Positions 53,881 through 62,820 of a stretch of 64,000 bases of DNA are shown piece after piece (position 1 is the stretch's first letter; each line of letters begins with the position of its first letter). Under the pieces are notes generated by a model. It was given only the letters and a program-made list of their open reading frames with translations. It was not told the origin of the DNA and did not search any database. A program made the position numbers and the translations under genes. This DNA is from an uncultured Clostridia bacterium (GTDB lineage: Bacteria; Bacillota; Clostridia; TANB77; CAG-508), in contig CANQHC010000003.1 of the NCBI GenBank assembly GCA_947623595.1, positions 1-64,000 on the forward strand, read 5' to 3'.

Positions 53881-54966
53881 GTGGAGGAAAAAATGCCAAA
53901 GAAAGCGAAAGATAAAATAATAGAAATTCAAAAAAATATCATACCAAAAGTATCGGAAATACTTTCAAAATCAACAAAAAAGAAAACTGCTAGCACAAAA
54001 AATATTGCAAAAAATTCAACTACAAAAAATTCAACTGCCAAAAAAGAAAATACTGATAAAAAAAGCATTGCAAAAACAGCAAAAAAAGAAAATACTGATA
54101 AAAAAAACACTGCAAAAACAGCAAAAAAAGAATCAACTTCTACTAAGAAAAAAACAGCTACCAAAAAAGTAGCTGCTATTGATAAAGAAAAAAATAATAC
54201 TGTCAAATCATCAAAAGCTAGTAATTCTGCAAAAAAATTATCTTCAAAATCTTCCTCTGCAAAAACATCTGGCAGAAAATCTACTACCAAAAAAGTAGCT
54301 AATAGAAGTATCAAGAAGTCTGTAGCTGAAACAACTTCTAAACCTACATCTAGTTTAAAGAAGAATACTGCAAAATCAAATTTAATTGGTGAATATTATG
54401 ATTTACCAGCTCATTACGAAAATACTATTGTAAAAATTTTAGCACAAACTCCAACTATATTATTTGTTTATTGGGATATTTCTTCTCAAGATAGAAATAA
54501 ATTTATTGCACAATATGGTGAAGATTTTTTTGAAAATACCTCTCCATATTTATTAATAAAAAATATAACTAAAAATTATCAATATGAAGTTGATGTTAAT
54601 GATTACGCAAATAGTTGGTATTTACATATTCCAGATAGTAATTGTGAATATGAAGTTCTTTTAATGAGAAGAAGTAATAATTATCAAATTGTTCCAGAAA
54701 ATAATATTTATATTACCTCTTCTAATCAGCTAGAAACTCCTAATGACCATATTTTATTTGAAAGGCTTGGAAAAAATATTTTCTTTCAAAATGTAAAAAA
54801 TGGTCATATTATAAGTAAAGATATTTCGTCATTTGCCTTTATGCACAATATTGGAAGAATTTATAATATTTATGATTTATATAAAGAAATTTATAAAAAT
54901 GAATTAAATGGAGATGAATTGGGTGTTACTCTTTCTTCTTCCCAATTCAGTTCAAACTTTAAGTAA
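53881..54966 (+). CDS. DUF4912 protein with long lysine/alanine/serine/threonine-rich N-terminal tail
   Basis: 361 residues; ATG at 53881 or 53893 after GTGGAGG. Residues 1-165 consist of K/A/S/T/N repeats such as TAKKENTDKK (twice or more), resembling histone H1-like tails. From 166 the DUF4912 domain begins (GEYYDLPAHYENTIVKILAQTPTILFVYWDIS). The domain is known next to GH57 branching enzymes and is thought to bind glycan. The tail is strongly basic and could bind nucleic acid or polyanions. It is divergent to the GT4 gene and upstream of the GH57 gene. Confidence 0.8.
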   Translation: MEEKMPKKAKDKIIEIQKNIIPKVSEILSKSTKKKTASTKNIAKNSTTKNSTAKKENTDKKSIAKTAKKENTDKKNTAKTAKKESTSTKKKTATKKVAAIDKEKNNTVKSSKASNSAKKLSSKSSSAKTSGRKSTTKKVANRSIKKSVAETTSKPTSSLKKNTAKSNLIGEYYDLPAHYENTIVKILAQTPTILFVYWDISSQDRNKFIAQYGEDFFENTSPYLLIKNITKNYQYEVDVNDYANSWYLHIPDSNCEYEVLLMRRSNNYQIVPENNIYITSSNQLETPNDHILFERLGKNIFFQNVKNGHIISKDISSFAFMHNIGRIYNIYDLYKEIYKNELNGDELGVTLSSSQFSSNFK

Positions 54967-55011
54967 TTAAAAATTTAAAATAACAAAAGGATTATTTAGA
55001 AGGAGGAAATT

Positions 55012-56613
55012 ATGTCAAATATTAAAGGCTATGTTAGTTTTATTTTACATGCACACTTGCCTTTTATACATCACCCTGAAAGTGAAGATTATTTGGAAGA
55101 ACAATGGTTATATGAGGCTATCTCTGAAACCTATCTTCCACTTTTAATAAATTTTACTAAATTAGAGAAGGAACACGTTGACTTTCGTCTTACAATGTCA
55201 ATGACTCCTCCTCTTTTAAATATGCTAGACAATAAATTATTACAAGAACGTTATATAAAATACTTAAATACACATATTGAACTTGCTGAAAAAGAAATTA
55301 TTAGAACTAAAGATAATCCTAAAGAAAATGGATTAGCAAAATACTATTTAGAACGTTATACTAATGATTTGCACCTATTTAAAGATGTATATAAATGTAA
55401 TCTAATAGAAGGTTTTAAGCACTTTCAAGACATTGGCGTTTTAGAAATTATTACATGTGGTGCAACACATGGTTATTTTCCAATTCTATATGTAAATGAA
55501 AAAGTTGTAAGAGCTCAAATAGCTATTGGTGTTCAAACTTATGAAAAATATTTTGGAAGAAAACCTCGTGGTATTTGGCTACCAGAATGTGGTTATATTC
55601 CAGAATCTGATAAATATCTAAAAGAATTCGGAATTGAATATATTATTACAGAGTCACATGGAATTTTATATGCAGACCCTACCCCTATTTATGGAACCTT
55701 CGCTCCTATAGTCTCTCCAAATGGAATAGTTGCTTTTGGGCGTGATATAGAATCTTCAAGGCAAGTATGGAGCTCAATAAATGGATATCCTGGCGATTTC
55801 AATTATAGAGAATTTTATCGTGATATTGGTTATGATGCCCCATATGATTATATTAAACCATACATTGCTTCTAATGGTGCAAGAGTTCATACTGGTATAA
55901 AGTATTATCGTATTACAGGAAAAGATTGTGAAAAAGATTATTATGATTTGCAATGGGCTCAAGACTCAGTTGAAAAACAGGCTGGTCACTTTTTTGATAG
56001 TAGAGTAAGTCAAATAAATCATTTAGCTCCTTTAACTTCAAACCCTCCATTAATCGTATGTCCTTATGATGCTGAATTATATGGTCATTGGTGGTATGAA
56101 GGGCCAAATTGGTTATATATTTTATTTAAAAAGATATATTATGATAAAGGAAATTTCAAATTAATTACCCCTAGTGAATATATTGATAAGTATCCTTTGA
56201 TGCAAATCTCTACTCCTTGTCGTTCTAGTTGGGGTGCAAATGGTTATAGCGAAGTATGGCTTAATTTCACAAATGATTATGCACATAAACATTTACATCT
56301 TATTGGTGATCGAATGGTAGAATTAGCTGAAAAATTTTACAATGAAACTGATAAAATTAAAATAAGGGCATTAAACCAATGTGCTAGAGAATTAGTTTTA
56401 GCTCAAAGTAGTGACTGGTTATTCATTATTACAAATGGTACAATGGTAGATTATGCTAAAAAACGTATAAAAGAACATGTTGGCAGATTTAATAAACTCT
56501 ACGAAAACTTAATAAATGATACTATTACCACTAAAGAACATATAGCTTTTTTGAAAGATTTAGAAGAAAAAGATTGTATCTTTCCTGAAATAGACTATAA
56601 AATTTATAATTAA
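55012..56613 (+). CDS. GH57-family alpha-glucan branching enzyme (DUF1957 type)
   Basis: 533 residues. The GH57 opening FILHAHLPFIHHPE, the catalytic-region GATHGYFPIL, IWLPECGYIPESDKYL and CPYDAELYGHWWYEG (catalytic Asp region) are followed by the C-terminal helical domain with SSDWLFIITNGTMVDYA. It makes alpha-1,6 branches in glycogen-like polymers. A GGAGG ribosome site precedes it, and a long bidirectional terminator follows. Confidence 0.92.
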   Translation: MSNIKGYVSFILHAHLPFIHHPESEDYLEEQWLYEAISETYLPLLINFTKLEKEHVDFRLTMSMTPPLLNMLDNKLLQERYIKYLNTHIELAEKEIIRTKDNPKENGLAKYYLERYTNDLHLFKDVYKCNLIEGFKHFQDIGVLEIITCGATHGYFPILYVNEKVVRAQIAIGVQTYEKYFGRKPRGIWLPECGYIPESDKYLKEFGIEYIITESHGILYADPTPIYGTFAPIVSPNGIVAFGRDIESSRQVWSSINGYPGDFNYREFYRDIGYDAPYDYIKPYIASNGARVHTGIKYYRITGKDCEKDYYDLQWAQDSVEKQAGHFFDSRVSQINHLAPLTSNPPLIVCPYDAELYGHWWYEGPNWLYILFKKIYYDKGNFKLITPSEYIDKYPLMQISTPCRSSWGANGYSEVWLNFTNDYAHKHLHLIGDRMVELAEKFYNETDKIKIRALNQCARELVLAQSSDWLFIITNGTMVDYAKKRIKEHVGRFNKLYENLINDTITTKEHIAFLKDLEEKDCIFPEIDYKIYN

Positions 56614-56624
56614 TATTTAAAACT

Positions 56625-56695
56625 AAAAAATATAATAAGCTCTTATATTACATAGTATTTCACTACTTTGTAATAAGAATTTATTATATTTTTTT
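56625..56695. terminator. Bidirectional terminator between GH57 gene and GT2 gene
   Basis: An outer stem AAAATATAATAA / TTATTATATTTT and an inner one CTTATATTACA / TGTAATAAG, with A and T runs at either end. It serves both convergent genes. Confidence 0.8.
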
Positions 56696-56704
56696 GCAAA
56701 ATTT

Positions 56705-57682
56705 TTATTTTCTATTATTTAAGTTTTCATTATTCTCTCTTTCTTCATTATATCTATCAATAAAATAAAGTGGTCTATGTTTTCCTTCATTAAAAGCTCG
56801 TCCTAAATATTCTCCTATAACACCTAAGAAAATAAGTTGAATACCTCCTAAAAATAAAATAACTACCATAGTTGATGCATATCCTGGAACATCAATTCCA
56901 GTTATAATAGTTTTTATAATAATATATAGCATATATATAAATCCTACTACAGAAACTAAAATTCCAATAAGAGCTGCCCATCTTAAAGGCGTTGTTGTAA
57001 ATGAAGTAATTCCATCAATTGACAAATTAATTAATTTGCCATAGTTCCATTTAGTTTGTCCTGCTGCTCTTGGATCTCTGTCATATAAGAGTTCCTTTTT
57101 ATTATATCCAATCCAGCTAAATAATCCTTTAGTATATCTTTGTGATTCTCTTATAGATTTTAAAGCTTCTACACACCTTCTATCCAAAAGTCTAAAATCA
57201 CCTGTATCTTTTTGAATTTCTATTCTAGTAAATGCCTGCAATACTTTATAATACATTTTGGAAGTGAATTTTTTTAGCCATGTTTCCCCTTCCCTAGTTT
57301 TTCTTTTTGCATATATATCGTCATATCCTTCTTCCCAATATTTAATCATTTCTGGTATAAGCTCTGGTGGATCTTGTAGATCTGCATCAATAATAACAAC
57401 TGCATCGCCCTTACTATAGTCTAGCCCTGCTATCATTGCAGTTTCCTTTCCAAAATTTCTAGATAAGTTCAAATAACAAAATCTTTTATCTTTTTGTCTC
57501 AATTCCTGCATAATCTGTAATGTTTTATCTTTGCTCCCATCATTTACTAGTAATACTTCGAAATCATATTTAGGATTATTATCCATTAATGTTTTTAATC
57601 TATCATATAATAAGTGCAATACCTCTTCTTCATTATAAGCTGGAACCAATATTGTAACTAATTTTTTCTTTTCTTCTTCCAT
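56705..57682 (-). CDS. Family 2 glycosyltransferase, bactoprenol glucosyl/DPM1-like with two C-terminal helices
   Basis: 325 residues. VTILVPAYNEEEVLHLLYDRL, LLVNDGSKDKT, AVVIIDADLQDPPELIPEM (DxD), and FTRIEIQKDTGDFRLLDRR form the GT-A domain. Two membrane helices follow (WAALIGILVSVVGFIYMLYII and STMVVILFLGGIQLIFLGVIGEYLGR). Such enzymes load a sugar onto undecaprenyl phosphate. The product could be the lipid donor used by the YfhO-like protein. Confidence 0.9.
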   Translation of the reverse strand: MEEEKKKLVTILVPAYNEEEVLHLLYDRLKTLMDNNPKYDFEVLLVNDGSKDKTLQIMQELRQKDKRFCYLNLSRNFGKETAMIAGLDYSKGDAVVIIDADLQDPPELIPEMIKYWEEGYDDIYAKRKTREGETWLKKFTSKMYYKVLQAFTRIEIQKDTGDFRLLDRRCVEALKSIRESQRYTKGLFSWIGYNKKELLYDRDPRAAGQTKWNYGKLINLSIDGITSFTTTPLRWAALIGILVSVVGFIYMLYIIIKTIITGIDVPGYASTMVVILFLGGIQLIFLGVIGEYLGRAFNEGKHRPLYFIDRYNEERENNENLNNRK

Positions 57683-57820
57683 AAAATTCTTATTCCTTAT
57701 CTTACGATATTTAGGTTTTTATTAAGGTTTTACCCATAAACCTCACGCGAAATATATTTATACTCGCAGATATTTTATCATATTTTTATCTTTTCGTAAA
57801 TAGCATACTTTTTTGGTAAG

Positions 57821-58678
57821 TTAATGAATAATCTTCGCATCATTTAATAATCTATATGTCTTGCAAATATTGCACTCTTTGCAGATAGAAACTTTGTCTC
57901 CAAAAATTAGTTTTAATGTGTTAATAAATTCGTCTTCGCCATTAATTAAATGTATCTCTATTTTTTTTGGTAATAAAGTTAACAAAGTATTTAACGCAAA
58001 ATCATTTGAAGAAAAAGATATATCTGATAAATATTTTGCATTATATATATTATCAGATACAGACACTACATTTTTTTCATCATTTAATAATATAGATTCT
58101 CCATTATTATAAATTAAATGCAATGTCTCATACTCTGGCTGTCTTGATTCTACATAAATTCGAAGTAAATTAATAAATTCTGTATACTCTTTTTCTATTA
58201 CAAATTGATTTACTCCATCATCAACTATATGGTCAAGACAATTAAAATAATCTCGTAGTCGAAAATATATAAAACCATCCAACACTATTGTTTTGTGTTC
58301 TATAATATAAAGCATTACTTGCTTTTTTATATATTCTTGTTCCAAAACTATTTTTTTATATTCATCTTTATCTTTTGTTTGTATACAAATTTCTAAAATC
58401 TTTGATTTTTCATATTCATCGAAGTAAAAATAATTATAGCTAATTAACTGTTTCATTATTTTTTCTTCATAAAATTCTATAATAACTTCTTCAATTAATT
58501 CACTTAAAAATTCATAAAATTTAGTATTATTCTTTCCCAAATAGTGAATTATAATATTATCATATATTTTAAAATATTTTTGAGAGTAGCTTAAATTTTC
58601 AAAATCCAATTCTTGAATTTTTTTTAGTAGATAATTTAATATATCTGTATTATTTACTTTTATGCCAACTGATTTCAT
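57821..58678 (-). CDS. ytxC: YtxC-like sporulation-associated protein
   Basis: 285 residues, helical and acidic. The middle (IEHKTIVLDGFIYFRLRDYFNCLDHIVDDGVNQFVIEKEYTEF) resembles YtxC proteins of spore formers. The C-terminal segment includes ICKECNICKTYRL with three cysteines. No enzymatic motif is seen. The role in sporulation is based on family resemblance only. Confidence 0.7.
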   Translation of the reverse strand: MKSVGIKVNNTDILNYLLKKIQELDFENLSYSQKYFKIYDNIIIHYLGKNNTKFYEFLSELIEEVIIEFYEEKIMKQLISYNYFYFDEYEKSKILEICIQTKDKDEYKKIVLEQEYIKKQVMLYIIEHKTIVLDGFIYFRLRDYFNCLDHIVDDGVNQFVIEKEYTEFINLLRIYVESRQPEYETLHLIYNNGESILLNDEKNVVSVSDNIYNAKYLSDISFSSNDFALNTLLTLLPKKIEIHLINGEDEFINTLKLIFGDKVSICKECNICKTYRLLNDAKIIH

Positions 58679-58788
58679 TTATTTTTAAGTCTCCTTTCTT
58701 TTGATATTATCTACTAAAAGTTATTAGATATACATATTTTATTCTAGATGGAATGAAATGGTAACATGTTTATTAGAAATAACAGTCT

Positions 58789-59130
58789 TTAAATAGAATT
58801 CAGTCCATCTTTCAAATTATATACTTTTTCATAGCCTAAATCTTCTAATATTTCTTGTGCCTGCATACTTCTACCTCCAGAAGCACAATAAACAATAATT
58901 AGTTTTTGTTTATCAGGAATCATTTCTAAAATTGTTTTTCTTAAACTATATAAAGGAATGCAAATTGCACCAATTAAATGTTCTTCCTCATATTCCTGAT
59001 AACTTCTAACATCTATTAGGATTGCATTTTTTTGTTTTACCATGCTCTGCAAAGTTTTATAATTTATGTTTTTACTACTTATGCTTCTGTAAAAAATTTT
59101 TTTCATTATTTTCTTTAGCATATTTTTCAC
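58789..59130 (-). CDS. Rhodanese-like sulfurtransferase domain protein
   Basis: 113 residues. LIDVRSYQEYEEEHLIGAICIPLYSLRK and the active-site loop IVYCASGGRSMQAQEILEDLGYEKVYNLKDGL are the rhodanese core with catalytic cysteine. A short basic N-terminus precedes it. Likely sulphur carrier or persulfide transfer; partner not identified. Confidence 0.88.
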   Translation of the reverse strand: MKNMLKKIMKKIFYRSISSKNINYKTLQSMVKQKNAILIDVRSYQEYEEEHLIGAICIPLYSLRKTILEMIPDKQKLIIVYCASGGRSMQAQEILEDLGYEKVYNLKDGLNSI

Positions 59131-59229
59131 TTTCTTTCTACTTATTCTATCTTTCTTATTTATAAATGAAAGTTGCCGAAAAGCTAATTAATTTTAGTTT
59201 GTTCTCAACTTTATTTGCTTTACAAAAAA

Positions 59230-59268
59230 CGACAATGTTCATACTATATTGTATGAATATTGTCGCTT
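59230..59268 (-). terminator. Terminator of secDF operon
   Basis: 15-bp stem CGACAATGTTCATAC / GTATGAATATTGTCG with a short loop. On the minus strand it is followed by TTTTTTG. Confidence 0.85.
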
Positions 59269-59292
59269 TTTCGTTTCTTTATTTTTTACTTT

Positions 59293-59952
59293 TTATTTTT
59301 TATCCTTTTGCTCTTGATATTGGTAATACTTTTTCTCTTGAATAGCTGTTACAATAGTTGCAGTAATTACATAAATTAATAATCCTATTGGTACTACTAA
59401 ACGATTAACAGGAATTCTTGCAATTGCAATTATACTTAAATATAATGCTTCAACCGCCAATATAGAAACTATATAAGAGGTTAACGTTCTCAAAATTCCA
59501 ATATTTCTATAACGAATCATAACATATGCTAAAATAATAATTCCACTAATTGCTAAAGATACTATATATGGCATTAAAATAGTATGTAATCTCATTTTAG
59601 GTTGATGTGTTACTGTTATTTCATCTGCTTTATTTTCAACTCCATATTTTTCATTTATTTTAGTATTTAATTGTTCTAATTTTTCATCTATATTTTCAGC
59701 ATTTTCTTCTTTTATAGTAACAGATGCCATATCTCCATAATATTCTACTTTTTGTACAATTGTTCTTCCATTTCCAAATACTTCTTGAACAATTTGTTTT
59801 ATATCTTCATTTTCAAATGTTTTTCCAATATAAATGTCTAATCTAACGTTTTTACTATAGGTAATATCTGCTTCTAAACCCATAACGCCAATCATAACTG
59901 CTCCAGCAATTATAATTAAAATCATAATTCCATAAATAATTTTTTTCTTCAT
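59293..59952 (-). CDS. secF: Reduced SecF-like protein-export subunit
   Basis: 219 residues, well under the usual SecF length of about 300. One N-terminal helix (KKKIIYGIMILIIIAGAVMIGVM) is followed by a small extracytoplasmic domain and four more helices, the first being TILMPYIVSLAISGIIILAYVMIRYR and one including ALYLSIIAIARIPVNRLVV. It lies 46 bases downstream of secD. SecDF pulls secreted proteins outward with proton flow. The normally conserved D-G-R-x-V motif in TM4 is not obvious here. Confidence 0.75.
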   Translation of the reverse strand: MKKKIIYGIMILIIIAGAVMIGVMGLEADITYSKNVRLDIYIGKTFENEDIKQIVQEVFGNGRTIVQKVEYYGDMASVTIKEENAENIDEKLEQLNTKINEKYGVENKADEITVTHQPKMRLHTILMPYIVSLAISGIIILAYVMIRYRNIGILRTLTSYIVSILAVEALYLSIIAIARIPVNRLVVPIGLLIYVITATIVTAIQEKKYYQYQEQKDKK

Positions 59953-59998
59953 TTTTTAGTTCTTTCCTTTCCCAAGTTATTCGTTTTACAAGCTACTA

Positions 59999-61360
59999 CT
60001 ATTTATTTTTAGTAGATGCTACAATTAACGTTCTTGTAATAATAAGGTTATATAATATACTAATAAATATTCCCCAGAATATTACCATACCAAAACTTGA
60101 AGCTGGTAGCCATTTTGTGAAACATAAGGTAACAGAAATAATCGCTACTGGAACTAAAATAAATAATGTTTTTAATAATGCTTTTTTAAATCCATTTGAT
60201 GTTTCTTCAATTGTTTTCATTTTCTCATTTTTTAGTAAATGCAATAAGTATACTATAAAAATATAATTTAATATAATTGCAATTAAAATTCCTATTATTC
60301 CTTCTAATGTGATAATAACATTTGTGTAACGTAATGCTATTAGATAGAATGCAATATATCCAATAAATGAAATAGCACTTAATAGTCCATTTTTTCTATA
60401 ACGTAACACTAAGAATATAACTCCAATTGCAACTAAACTTAAACATATTATCATTGGAATAAATAGCATATCCTCTGTTATATCTGATACAACATAACGG
60501 TTTTCGTTCATATTGTAAGTTACTGGTAAAGCTTTGCTACTTAGTATTACAGCTAGCCTTGATGCTTCTTGAATGTACTCTGTAAGATCTTCGCTTGAAG
60601 TAGTTGCTTGTCCTATAGATAATTGAAGAATACCATTTGAAATTTCTTCACTAAAATGACTTGTAATTAATGTGGTATCATCTATTTTAAATGATACATC
60701 TTTGCTTTGCTCTTTTCCCTCTTCATCAGTAGTTGCAACATAAGTATTGGTTATATTTTTTAAAATTTCAGTTCCTTCTTCGTTAAATGAAATTGTCAAA
60801 TAAATATTAGTTCCTGTTGCTGTTGTAGAATATCCCCACTGTGCATTTTTTATATGTTCGTGTTTCAACAATACATTTTCTTCATTTTCACTATCAACTA
60901 TTTTAAATTCACCTTTTATCATAATGTATTGAAGTATTTCATCAGTATTAGAACCTTCTGGTATTTGTAATATCATTTTTCCTGTTTTTTCATCAAAGCG
61001 AAGAGTATAATCTGTAACTCCCATTTTAGATAATCTTTCTTTTATAATCTCTTCAGATTTTCTGTAATTTTCTTCCGTCAATAATTCAGGAGCATTAACA
61101 GCAACTTCTTCTTTAGTTGTATCATCTCCTTCTTCATTTACAATATTTCCATCTTTGTCACGAAAAATAGTATTAGTATCTGTACTAACTTCAAGTAAAA
61201 TAACTCTTCCACCTGTCAAATCCATTCCTAATTGATAATTTGGTATTTTATTTTCTACAAATTTTGTCCTTTGAATATAGATTCCTCCAAAAGAAATAAG
61301 AGAAATTAAAATAATTAATAAAATAATTAATATGATTTTTAACTTTTGTTCTACTTTCAC
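59999..61360 (-). CDS. secD: Protein-export membrane subunit SecD
   Basis: 453 residues. TM1 is KIILIILLIILISLISFGGIYI, then LGMDLTGGRVILLEV, the typical SecD P1 start. Beta-rich P1 domains follow (KMGVTDYTLRFDEKTGKMILQIPEG), then LSSKALPVTYNMNENRYVV and five C-terminal helices starting MLFIPMIICLSLVAIGVIFLVLRYR. The family's G-x-x-I/V-x-x-x-L-x-L-I-x-x-Y region is partly degenerate. With SecF it drives protein export. Confidence 0.9.
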   Translation of the reverse strand: MKVEQKLKIILIILLIILISLISFGGIYIQRTKFVENKIPNYQLGMDLTGGRVILLEVSTDTNTIFRDKDGNIVNEEGDDTTKEEVAVNAPELLTEENYRKSEEIIKERLSKMGVTDYTLRFDEKTGKMILQIPEGSNTDEILQYIMIKGEFKIVDSENEENVLLKHEHIKNAQWGYSTTATGTNIYLTISFNEEGTEILKNITNTYVATTDEEGKEQSKDVSFKIDDTTLITSHFSEEISNGILQLSIGQATTSSEDLTEYIQEASRLAVILSSKALPVTYNMNENRYVVSDITEDMLFIPMIICLSLVAIGVIFLVLRYRKNGLLSAISFIGYIAFYLIALRYTNVIITLEGIIGILIAIILNYIFIVYLLHLLKNEKMKTIEETSNGFKKALLKTLFILVPVAIISVTLCFTKWLPASSFGMVIFWGIFISILYNLIITRTLIVASTKNK

Positions 61361-61378
61361 CTTTGTTTCCTCCTTTTA

Positions 61379-62044
61379 TTACAATAATTTGGTGTCATTT
61401 ATAATTAATTCAAACCATATTCCTAAATATTTCGCTGCATATTTGCTCATCATCGTTCTGTCCATAAATATTTCAAAATAATCTAACACTGGTGATATTT
61501 GTGTATCTATAGTTAAATTTAATATTACTTTTCTTTGTTCTTTATCTAATTTAAAATCCGCTTTAGTCACTGCATAATTTACTTTATCATGTTTATCAAA
61601 TGTTGACATATTGTGGTTTACTACTCTGTCACGGTGTACATCTGATTTATCAGCTAAAATTAGGGCTGCAGAAATATCACTCACTGCTGTTCCTGTTTGT
61701 TCATCATGATTTCCAATTGCCATCATTATTTCTGTTCTTTTTTGTGCATCCATTCCCATATCTTTCAAAATTTCATATGCCAAAATTGCACCTGTATGAG
61801 CATGATCAACTCTATTGACACAATTTCCTATATCATGCATATATCCTGCAATTTTAGCTAATTCTATTCTCTCTTCTGGATAATCCAATGTTTTTAAAAC
61901 TTCTCCAGCTCTATTTGAAACAATTGTAATATGCCTAGTAGAATGTTCCGTATACCCCAAAGCATTCAATTGCTTTTGCGAACTTAATATTAATTGTTTC
62001 AATTCTTCATTTTGTTTTACTTCTTCTAATGTAATCAAACTCAT
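61379..62044 (-). CDS. HD-domain phosphohydrolase
   Basis: 221 residues. STRHITIVSNRAGEVLKTL, IAGYMHDIGNCVNRVDHAHTGAILAYEIL and MAIGNHDEQTGTAVSDISAALILADKSDVHRDRV give the metal-binding H...HD...H...D pattern. Substrate unknown, possibly nucleotides or (p)ppGpp-like molecules. It lies 18 bases upstream of secD and probably shares its transcript. Confidence 0.85.
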   Translation of the reverse strand: MSLITLEEVKQNEELKQLILSSQKQLNALGYTEHSTRHITIVSNRAGEVLKTLDYPEERIELAKIAGYMHDIGNCVNRVDHAHTGAILAYEILKDMGMDAQKRTEIMMAIGNHDEQTGTAVSDISAALILADKSDVHRDRVVNHNMSTFDKHDKVNYAVTKADFKLDKEQRKVILNLTIDTQISPVLDYFEIFMDRTMMSKYAAKYLGIWFELIINDTKLL

Positions 62045-62112
62045 TCCTCCTAAAGTAGTTTAATTCATTTTATTGATATAAAAATTTACACTTCTAAATT
62101 TTATATTAAATC

Positions 62113-62157
62113 AAAAAAAATAGCAACTATTTTCAACAAAATTGTTGCCATTTTTTT
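62113..62157 (-). terminator. Terminator of the TIGR04086-like gene
   Basis: Stem TAGCAAC / GTTGCCA with a run of Ts on the minus strand. Confidence 0.65.
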
Positions 62158-62178
62158 AATATGTTATTCTTATTTTAA

Positions 62179-62602
62179 TTATTTTCTATTTATATTTACA
62201 CCCATAATGCCTCCTATCATTCCAGTTAATATTCCGAGTAATTAACATACCACAAAATCCTAAATTAAATGAAAAACCTACTAAGCATACACTAGATGCT
62301 AAATACAATATTACAATATAACTTAATCCTACAATTCCACCATTTATAATTCCATTTTTTTTAATGTTTTTTGTACTTATCGTACTTCCTAATAAGATAC
62401 TTATTCCAGTAATAATGACTACTATTGGTACAATTGTACTTTCTGAAATTTCTGTATATACTAATAACATAGCATATATAGTTAAAAAAATAAGTGAAAA
62501 TATAATAGAAAAAACACATCCCTTAAAAATTTGAATAAAATTCTTTTTTATTTCACTTTCCTCTGTGGCTATATTGGGCTTAATCACATTTTCTTTTTCC
62601 AT
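62179..62602 (-). CDS. TIGR04086-like four-helix membrane protein; one +1 shift at CGG
   Basis: 140 residues after the shift. Four helices are seen: GCVFSIIFSLIFLTIYAMLLVY, TIVPIVVIITGISILLGS, IINGGIVGLSYIVILYLAS, and the last one beginning LGFCGMLIT. At 62236-62234 the zero frame reads ATT ACT CGG AAT and then turns charged (RNINWNDRRHYG). Skipping the C gives I-T-G-I-L-T-G-M-I-G-G-I-M-G-V, an obvious continuing glycine-rich helix as in this family, ending in TAA at 62181-62179. Span 424 nt is 141 codons plus one. Family function unknown. Confidence 0.82.
62234..62236 (-). other. +1 frameshift site: CGG read as (C)GGA glycine in the TIGR04086-like gene
   Basis: Zero frame ATT ACT CGG AAT. 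Skipping the C gives I-T-G-I-L-T-G and keeps the last membrane helix hydrophobic. Both frames end at nearly the same point, so length alone would hide this case. Confidence 0.82.
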
Positions 62603-62748
62603 TTTTAATACATAATACTAAAACAAATAGTTTTAATATTATACCTCTCCTTTCAAATTTCTTTTTAAATTTTATTCATTATTACTTATTTTAAGAACCT
62701 ATAAAAAAAAATTCTAAAAAAATAGCCACATATAATATTTTTTACAAA

Positions 62749-62784
62749 AAACAATGTCCCAAAGCATTGTTTGAGACATTGTTT
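62749..62784 (-). terminator. Terminator of the WG-repeat gene
   Basis: Stem AAACAATGTC / GACATTGTTT with T run TTTTTTG on the minus strand. Confidence 0.8.
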
Positions 62785-62820
62785 ATCATAATACTAAAAT
62801 CAAAAATTTCGAAACTTTAA

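Noticed and set aside
53928-54314. Hydrophobic minus-strand frame opposite the DUF4912 tail
   Set aside because: It is the complement of the lysine/alanine repeats, which gives Phe/Leu/Val runs. No start signals.
839-62236. Simple sequencing or assembly errors as the cause of the eight CGG frameshifts
   Set aside because: Not fully excluded, but errors inserting C before GG should also fall before TGG/AGG-type GG pairs, across codon borders and in non-coding DNA. All eight fall exactly before an in-frame glycine codon, and the one clear unrelated frameshift (T6 run at 25314) looks different.
839-62236. Classical P-site slippery +1 frameshift (prfB-like)
   Set aside because: Codons before CGG vary and do not offer re-pairing in +1 frame, and no Shine-Dalgarno-like booster is consistently seen upstream.
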